A stretch of DNA of 19,777 nucleotides, from NCBI RefSeq assembly GCF_025791835.1, contig NZ_JAOXLP010000045.1, positions 1 to 19,777 of the forward strand, read 5' to 3'. The DNA is from Roseomonas xinghualingensis. GTDB lineage: Bacteria; Pseudomonadota; Alphaproteobacteria; Acetobacterales; Acetobacteraceae. The notes beneath the pieces were generated by a model that had not been told where the DNA came from, ran no database searches, and was given only the letters and a program-made list of their open reading frames with translations. Made by a program: the position numbers and the translations under genes. Shown here piece after piece: positions 15,262-19,777 of the stretch (its first letter is position 1; each line of letters starts with the position of its first letter).

Positions 15262-15690
15262 CAATGCCTGTTGATCCCATCGTGGGCAGAAAGAAAGCGC
15301 TGCGCCTGGCCGGCGGACTTGAAGCGCTTCATCTGTCGTTCTCGTCGTCGTGTCGGCTGATGGGAGTTCTCCGCCCTGTTGTTCAGCCCCTTCTGCTGGC
15401 GGTGTTTGACGGAAGCCATCACCTCCTTCTTTGCGGCGCCGTAGCTTGCCAGCTTGTCGGTGATCATGACCCTTGGTGGCCGCATCTGCCGCTTCAGCAA
15501 CTTCCTGAGTAGCCGCTTGGCTGCTTGCCTGTTTCTCCGGCTTTGCACCAGCACGTCGGGCACCATCCCTGCCTGGTCGGCGGCACGCCAAAGCCAACGC
15601 GTCACCCTGTTGATCTTGAGGGCGACCTCGTCCAGGTGCCACCTGTCACCGGCGCGAGGCAGCCGGTGGTTCCGTTCGCCGCCAGCTCGT
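15262..15690 (-). pseudogene. Internal fragment of a third IS6-family transposase
   Basis: On the minus strand a continuous frame reads LPRAGDRWHLDEVALKINRV, then RWLWRAADQAG, MITDKLASYGAAKKEV and NNRAENSHQPTRRRERQMKR, ending near AQRFLSAHDGINRH. All three catalytic acidic residues are present. The helix-turn-helix N-terminus is not recognisable upstream, and the C-terminal tail is replaced by unrelated sequence after about 15262, so both ends are truncated. It faces the second IS6 fragment, tail to tail. Confidence 0.7.
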
Positions 15691-15699
15691 TGCCGACCA

Positions 15700-15955
15700 A
15701 GTGGTCGCCTCTGCGGAAGACGACCCTCAACCGGAGCACCTCCTCAGCGGCCCCGACCGGCCGAAAGGGCGGATATAGCTGATCTCCAGGAGGCCGTGTC
15801 CCGTCCTCAGTGGCGTGACGGCGGTGACCATCACTGGGCTCGTAGGCCATCCGGATGGGCGCTGGGGCGCCCTGTAGCCCGAACCACCGCCCGGGCTCAA
15901 TTGAGGAGGCCATGTCGTGCGATCAACCGTCGGTCTGCCCACAGCACGGCCTCTC
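15700..15955. other. Region without a recognisable gene
   Basis: Several overlapping frames are open on both strands, but none reads like a protein family I know and none has a convincing start. The base composition is as GC-rich as its surroundings. It is probably decayed sequence between the IS6 fragments and the phosphatase remnant. Confidence 0.3.
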
Positions 15956-15959
15956 GCGG

Positions 15960-16134
15960 GTCGCCGCCCAAGCGTTGCGAGCTCCAGCACGTAGGCTTCC
16001 TGCGCCCGGGTCTCGATCATGCCGGCCAGGGCTGCGCGAACGGCCTTAGCCCCCACGCCCGCCTCCATTCCCAGCTCGATCAGCAGGCGGGCGGCGACGT
16101 TGCCGCCTCGAGGTACGCCATCCCAGCGGCAGAG
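15960..16134 (-). pseudogene. Remnant of a tyrosine/dual-specificity phosphatase-like gene
   Basis: The minus strand reads LCRWDGVPRGGNVAARLLIE, then LGMEAGVGAKAVRAALAG and MIETRAQEAYVLELA. This recalls the C-terminal half of bacterial dual-specificity phosphatases (HC-x5-R-[ST]-GTVAARLL ... IETxAQExYV). The active-site loop is broken: there are six rather than five residues between the cysteine and the arginine, and the serine/threonine after the arginine is a glycine. There is no N-terminal part to the right. I regard it as a decayed fragment; the assignment rests on short motifs only. Confidence 0.4.
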
Positions 16135-16204
16135 GGCACTTCCGACGGCCTAAGGCATCGAGCGCTCAGATGACAGTTGACCATATCCGAGGAGCGTGGC
16201 ACCA

Positions 16205-16216
16205 CTGGTATACTAG
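16205..16216. promoter_or_regulatory. Possible GntR-type operator upstream of the amidohydrolase
   Basis: CTGGTATACTAG is an inverted repeat around GTATAC with one mismatched pair, in a locally AT-rich patch. The T-x-GTATAC-x-A form is common in operators of FCD-type GntR regulators of catabolic genes. It lies about 185 bases before the amidohydrolase start, and no regulator gene is in the window, so this is a weak suggestion. Confidence 0.25.
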
Positions 16217-16399
16217 TTGGATACGAAAATACTGAAGCAGCATCTGCTCCGATTGCCGTGCGTCATCCAAGCCGGGGAGCGCGGCGTCAGGTGCGGTGCG
16301 TCGACATCTGGTGCAACGCCTGCAGCCTATTCTTCACCGGAAAGGCGGGTGAAGGATTCACAATAGCCCCGACGCTGACGCTTACTGGAGAGGACATCC
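16217..16399 (+). other. Upstream region of the amidohydrolase gene
   Basis: An open frame (16177-16428) overlaps this stretch and the following gene but has no ribosome binding site and no recognisable motif, so I do not call it. The region probably holds the leader and promoter of the amidohydrolase gene. Confidence 0.3.
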
Positions 16400-17296
16400 A
16401 TGCCCGACTTCGCACCTGGCGCGATTGACGCAGTCGTAAATTACGAGTTCGCCGATCCCGAGCTCGAGCGAAAAGGATGGGCTGAGAACTTTATTCGCGG
16501 CAAAATCGGCGCCGAGGAAAGCCGCATCAAAGGCCTTACGCCCGAGGCGTTCATCGAGAAGATGGACCGCGCAGGCATCGAGCACGTCTTCCTGCTAGCC
16601 GTGAAGGCGGGCAGCGCAATGACCACCATCAACCGGCGCATTCCCTATGAGAAGGTGGCAGAGCTATGCCAGCGCTACCCCGGCCGCTTCAGCGGTCTGG
16701 CGGGCGTCGACCCCACCGAGGGCATGCACGGGCTGCGCGAACTGGAGCGGGCGGTGAAGGAGCTGGGCTTCATCGGCGCCCACCTCTACCCGCACTGGTT
16801 CGAGATGGCCCCCGACCACGCGCGCTACTACCCGATCTACGCCAAGTGCTGCGAACTCGACATCCCCATTCAGATGCAGGTCGGCCACTGCCTGCGCTAC
16901 TCAGCGGAGCGACCCCTGAAGAGCGTCGGCCGGCCGATCACGCTGGACACCATCGCCTGCGACTTCCCCGACTTGAAGCTGGTGGGCATCCATATCGGCT
17001 GGCCCTGGACGGAGGAAATGATCGCGGTCGCCTACAAGCACCCGAACGTCTACATTGGAACCGACGCCTACGCGCCGAAGCACTGGGACGAGAAGTTCGT
17101 CCGCTACATGAACAGCTTCGGGCAGGACAAGGTGCTCTTCGGCACGGACTACCCGGTGATCGACCTGGAGCGCGCCCGGGCGGAGTTCGAGGAGCTCGGC
17201 CTGCGCGAGGGCGCGAAGTGGAAGGTGCTGCGCGACAACGCCATCCGTCTCTACGGCCTGAAGCTGCGACTGTCCGGCGAGAGGGCCGCGGTCTGA
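16400..17296 (+). CDS. Amidohydrolase-2 family protein with an unusual N-terminus
   Basis: This 298-residue TIM-barrel protein belongs to the amidohydrolase-2 superfamily branch that includes ACMSD-type decarboxylases and 2-pyrone-dicarboxylate lactonase-like hydrolases. Visible landmarks are FIGAHLYPHWF (His128, His132), MQVGHC (His163), VGIHIGWPW (His198) and VLFGTDYPV (Asp250), which fit the later metal and catalytic positions. The first strand, which normally carries an H-x-H metal motif, reads AIDAVVNYEF and has no histidine. The start at 16400 is supported by GGAGAGGA a few bases upstream. It converges on the cyclic amidohydrolase gene across a 38-base gap with a hairpin. A role in breakdown of a ring compound together with the minus-strand genes is likely; the substrate is unknown. 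Confidence 0.85.
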   Translation: MPDFAPGAIDAVVNYEFADPELERKGWAENFIRGKIGAEESRIKGLTPEAFIEKMDRAGIEHVFLLAVKAGSAMTTINRRIPYEKVAELCQRYPGRFSGLAGVDPTEGMHGLRELERAVKELGFIGAHLYPHWFEMAPDHARYYPIYAKCCELDIPIQMQVGHCLRYSAERPLKSVGRPITLDTIACDFPDLKLVGIHIGWPWTEEMIAVAYKHPNVYIGTDAYAPKHWDEKFVRYMNSFGQDKVLFGTDYPVIDLERARAEFEELGLREGAKWKVLRDNAIRLYGLKLRLSGERAAV

Positions 17297-17303
17297 CACT
17301 GGA

Positions 17304-17330
17304 AGGGCCAGGGCCGATGGCCCCGGCCCT
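17304..17330. terminator. Hairpin between convergent genes
   Basis: AGGGCCAGGGCC and GGCCCCGGCCCT form a 12-bp stem with one mismatch around the loop GAT. It fills the gap between the stop codons of the two convergent genes and could end transcription from both sides. There is no T-run, so it is not a classical intrinsic terminator. Confidence 0.55.
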
Positions 17331-17334
17331 CAGA

Positions 17335-18735
17335 TCAGGCGGCGTGGGCCAGCCTGCGCCGGACGTAGCGGCCGGTGCCCACCGCCGCGTCGTCCAGCGC
17401 CCCATCCCGTAGCGTGAAGCGTCCGCGCACGAGGCTGTGTACCACGCGCCCCGTCAACTCCCAGCCCTCGTAGATCGAATACCCCGCAGCGGAGTGGATG
17501 CCCGACCGCTCCACCGTCCAGCGCGCCGCCGGATCGACGATCGCAAGATCCGCATCCAGCCCCACGGCGATCGAGCCCTTCACGTGGCCGAGCCCCATGG
17601 CGTGGGCTGGGTTGGTCGCGGTCAGCGCCGCCACCCGCTCCAGACTCAGGCCGCGCTTCGCATGGCCCTCGCTCAGCAGCACCGGCAGCATCGTCTCCAT
17701 CCCCGGGCAGCCGGGTGAGGCCGCCCAGAGGCCGCCGGCCTTGGAGGAGGCATCGCGGTGGACGTGATCGGTCGCCAGCGTGTCCACCGCGCCGGAGAGG
17801 ATGCCGGCCCAGAGTGCCTCGCGGTCTGCCGGCGAGCGCAGCGGCGGGTTGATCTTGCCCATGTCACCGCCGGACCAGGTCTCGTCATGAGTGAGGTAGT
17901 GCGGGCAGGTCTCGATGAAGACGCGAGCACCAGCGGCGCGCTGACGGATCCCCGCCTGCAGCGCCTCGGCGGAGGAGGTGTGCACGACGTAGAGCGGCGC
18001 CCCGGCCACGCGGGCGATGTAGGCGGCGCGTTGCACCGCGTCGCCCTCGACAAAGGGCGGACGGGTCGCGTTCCAAGAGGCTAGACCACCTTTGCCCTCG
18101 GGATCCGCCTTCATCACGCGTTCGCGCAGCACCCAGGCCAACTCGATCGTCTCGGGATGCGGGCAGACCATGCCGTTGTTCGCCGCAGCGGCCTCGCAGA
18201 GGCGTAGCAGGAAGCCATCGTCAATGTCGGGCAGGCCGAGGCGCTTCCCCTCACCGCCGCGGTTGTTCATGAAGATCTTGAAGGTCGGCGCGCCCCAGTC
18301 GCGCGCGTAGGCGGGCACGCCCGCGAGCTGCAGCTCGGTGGAGATGATGGGGTGGTAGCCGAAATCGGTGCGCGAGCCTGCCTCGGTGACGGCGATGACG
18401 TCATCCAGGATTGCCTCGAAGGGATCGCTTGCCATCAGGTAGGGGATGAAGCAGGTGATGCCGCCGGCCGCCGCCGCCGCGCTTTCCCGCGCGGCGTCCC
18501 CGGGCTCACGCGGGCGGGAAATGTCCTTGCCGTGCCCGAGGTGGATGTGGGCGTCGATCGCGCCGGGCAGCACCGTGAGGCCAGGCAGGGTAACGGTCTC
18601 GGCCGCGGCGCAATCCGTTCCGGGCGTCAGGATCGCGGCAATCCGCCCCTCCCGCACGGCGATGTCGCACTTCGTGAGGCCTTGGCCGGGAAGAACGGCG
18701 AGGCCTCCGCGCAGAACAAGGTCAAATGGGGTCAT
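17335..18735 (-). CDS. Dihydropyrimidinase/dihydroorotase-type cyclic amidohydrolase
   Basis: This 466-residue enzyme belongs to the group of dihydroorotase, allantoinase and hydantoinase, which hydrolyse cyclic amides using a two-metal centre. The ligands are in place: DAHIHLG (His63, His65), the lysine that is normally carboxylated in TFKIFMNN (Lys153), CPHPET (His193), YVVHTSS (His252) and ATDHVHRD (Asp323). The N- and C-terminal parts form the small beta-sandwich (FDLVLRGGLAVLPGQ, GLDADLAIVDP). I chose the ATG at 18735 because relatives begin with this strand; the frame is open 78 bases further, but that part is proline/arginine-rich. A GAGG lies about 10 bases upstream. The same-strand cysteine amidohydrolase is 96 bases upstream, so the two probably share a transcript. 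The exact substrate (hydantoin, dihydropyrimidine, allantoin or a related ring) is not readable. Confidence 0.9.
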   Translation of the reverse strand: MTPFDLVLRGGLAVLPGQGLTKCDIAVREGRIAAILTPGTDCAAAETVTLPGLTVLPGAIDAHIHLGHGKDISRPREPGDAARESAAAAAGGITCFIPYLMASDPFEAILDDVIAVTEAGSRTDFGYHPIISTELQLAGVPAYARDWGAPTFKIFMNNRGGEGKRLGLPDIDDGFLLRLCEAAAANNGMVCPHPETIELAWVLRERVMKADPEGKGGLASWNATRPPFVEGDAVQRAAYIARVAGAPLYVVHTSSAEALQAGIRQRAAGARVFIETCPHYLTHDETWSGGDMGKINPPLRSPADREALWAGILSGAVDTLATDHVHRDASSKAGGLWAASPGCPGMETMLPVLLSEGHAKRGLSLERVAALTATNPAHAMGLGHVKGSIAVGLDADLAIVDPAARWTVERSGIHSAAGYSIYEGWELTGRVVHSLVRGRFTLRDGALDDAAVGTGRYVRRRLAHAA

Positions 18736-18831
18736 GAGGGCGTGTCCTCGGCACCGGCCGCGCGGCACGGTGCCGGCACGGCCCGCAGGGATTGGGAAAG
18801 GGCCGGGCGGCACGACACCGCCCTAGCCGGC

Positions 18832-19524
18832 TCAGGCGGCGCGCTCGGCCTGCAAGGTGCCGAGCGCCTGGATGCACTCGTCCGTGGTCATCACGTCCGC
18901 GTACTTCTCGGCCATGTCGAAGAGGTTCACGGCGTGTGAGGTGGCGCTGCGATCGTAGACCGCGTCACCCGGGACGGCGACCTTGAAGTTGTAGGCGAAT
19001 GCGTCGACCACCGAGCCGCGCACACAGCCGCTGGTGGTGCATCCCGTGACCACCACCGTATCGGCGCCGAGATCGATCAGGTAACTCGCAAGCGGCGTGC
19101 CAAAGAAGGCACTGGGATGCTTCTTCGGCAGCAGCACGTCCCTGCCGTGCGGCGCGATCTCGGCGACGAAGTCGTAGCCCTGTCGAGGGATGCCCATCAG
19201 TGCCGGTACCTTCTCCGCCAGGCGGCCGGAGTCGAAGCTCTCCTTCGGCGCGACGTGCGGGTAGAGCACGGGCCAGTCGTTCTCGCGGAAAACCGCCAGG
19301 AGTTTCTGGATTTGTGCTACGGCCTTCCAGCCTACCTCGCCACAGGAGGTGGGGAACTCCTTGATCGACTCCCAGAAGGGCTGCGGTGTTGTACCGACGG
19401 TGCGGTACTGCACGTCGATGATGAGCAGCGCCGGGCGGCGCCCTAGGCCGGAGCGGCGACCGAAACCAGCGGCGCGATAGGCCTTCTGCTCGTCCTCGGA
19501 GATAATTCCGTCCCATGGTTTCAT
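18832..19524 (-). CDS. Isochorismatase-family cysteine amidohydrolase
   Basis: This 230-residue cysteine hydrolase resembles N-carbamoylsarcosine amidohydrolase and maleamate amidohydrolase, which release ammonia from a carbamoyl or amide group. The catalytic triad is visible. Counting from the upstream ATG at 19530, it consists of Asp39 in ALLIIDVQ, a lysine in LLPKKHPSAFFGT (136 or 137) and Cys169 in TGCTTSGCVRGS, with the family cis-peptide region VVVTGCTTSG just before it. The second ATG (19524) is preferred because GGAG then lies 8 bases upstream; for the first ATG the spacing would be only 2. It sits between the cyclic amidohydrolase and a lyase on the same strand, which fits hydrolysis of the ring-opened product of the former. 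Confidence 0.9.
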   Translation of the reverse strand: MKPWDGIISEDEQKAYRAAGFGRRSGLGRRPALLIIDVQYRTVGTTPQPFWESIKEFPTSCGEVGWKAVAQIQKLLAVFRENDWPVLYPHVAPKESFDSGRLAEKVPALMGIPRQGYDFVAEIAPHGRDVLLPKKHPSAFFGTPLASYLIDLGADTVVVTGCTTSGCVRGSVVDAFAYNFKVAVPGDAVYDRSATSHAVNLFDMAEKYADVMTTDECIQALGTLQAERAA

Positions 19525-19598
19525 TGACATGACTCCGTTTGGGTGCGGCGGGCACCGGGCGAAGCGCCGCCGGTTTGTAGGAAGTGGAGCAACCTCGC

Positions 19599-19777
19599 CT
19601 AGGCGTGCTGGGTCATCCCCTCGGGAATGACGGTCTTCACGAGGGAGGCGTCCAGGGCCTCGTAGTCGTGGTAGCCGATGGTGTCGTAAAGCTGGGCGCG
19701 GGTCTGCATCCGCTCCACCATGCCCTGGGTGCCGCCGTCGCGGTTGATGGCGGCGTAGAGCTCCTCCATCGCCCGGT
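19599..19777 (-). CDS. PEP mutase/isocitrate lyase family lyase, C-terminal part
   Basis: Only the last 59 codons are in the window; the gene continues past the right edge. The sequence MEELYAAINRDGGTQGMVER, then MQTRAQLYDTIGYHDYEALD and a last segment KTVIPEG, is the usual C-terminus of isocitrate lyase/phosphoenolpyruvate mutase superfamily proteins such as oxaloacetate decarboxylase, 2,3-dimethylmalate lyase and carboxyphosphonoenolpyruvate mutase. The metal site is outside the window, so the reaction cannot be named. It lies 75 bases upstream of the cysteine amidohydrolase on the same strand and probably belongs to the same catabolic operon. Confidence 0.75.
   Translation of the reverse strand, partial: RAMEELYAAINRDGGTQGMVERMQTRAQLYDTIGYHDYEALDASLVKTVIPEGMTQHA

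Noticed and set aside
15525..16173. Several plus-strand frames across the IS6 fragment and phosphatase remnant
   Set aside because: They are complements of recognised minus-strand remnants or low-complexity sequence with no credible start.
16177..16428. 83-codon open frame upstream of the amidohydrolase
   Set aside because: No ribosome binding site or family resemblance, and it overlaps the start of a well-supported gene in another frame.

Overview
The window is GC-rich DNA from what looks like an alphaproteobacterium, most probably an Acetobacteraceae/Roseomonas-like organism. That placement is an inference from codon use, the insertion-sequence families and the type of catabolic genes. No rRNA, tRNA or CRISPR array was recognised.

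Left third (1-6200): a pile of insertion sequences. A decayed ISL3-family transposase (about 120-1182) has been interrupted just after its stop codon by an IS3-family element (1192-3705, duplicated target ACCT). That IS3 copy is itself interrupted by an IS30-family element (2108-3335, duplicated target AT) inserted in the last codons of orfA. The outer end of the ISL3 element resumes at 3710-3731. An intact IS21-family element with istA and istB follows (about 3747-6195).

Centre (6800-14230): the most interesting part. Two copies of a palindromic AT-rich operator (TGTTATATTATAACA and a near-identical copy) resemble the binding site of the zinc repressor Zur. The first lies just before a small conserved hypothetical gene. 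The second overlaps a TATAAT box in front of a tight four-gene operon. The operon encodes a TonB-dependent outer-membrane receptor, a very large CobN-like chelatase with both a signal peptide and a C-terminal membrane anchor, a short MotA/TolQ/ExbB-type channel protein, and a DUF2149 protein. The DUF2149 protein has one membrane helix carrying an aspartate, as in ExbD/TolR. CobS and CobT, the ATPase partners of true cobaltochelatase, are absent from the window. I read this as a zinc-regulated uptake machine in which a periplasmic chelatase, possibly driven by the proton motive force through its own ExbB/ExbD-like pair, processes a metal complex brought in by the receptor. A fifth gene, starting at 14139, seems to have been cut off by an IS6 element.

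Right of the operon (14226-16400): IS6-family wreckage (one nearly complete but frameshifted copy and two fragments), a remnant of a tyrosine/dual-specificity phosphatase gene, and a stretch without a convincing gene.

Right end (16400-19777): a small catabolic cluster with an amidohydrolase-2 family protein on the plus strand. Convergent to it on the minus strand are a dihydropyrimidinase/dihydroorotase-type cyclic amidohydrolase, an isochorismatase-family cysteine amidohydrolase and the C-terminus of a PEP mutase/isocitrate lyase family lyase. Together they fit ring opening of a cyclic amide or N-heterocycle, release of ammonia and C-C cleavage of the resulting acid; the substrate cannot be told from the sequence.
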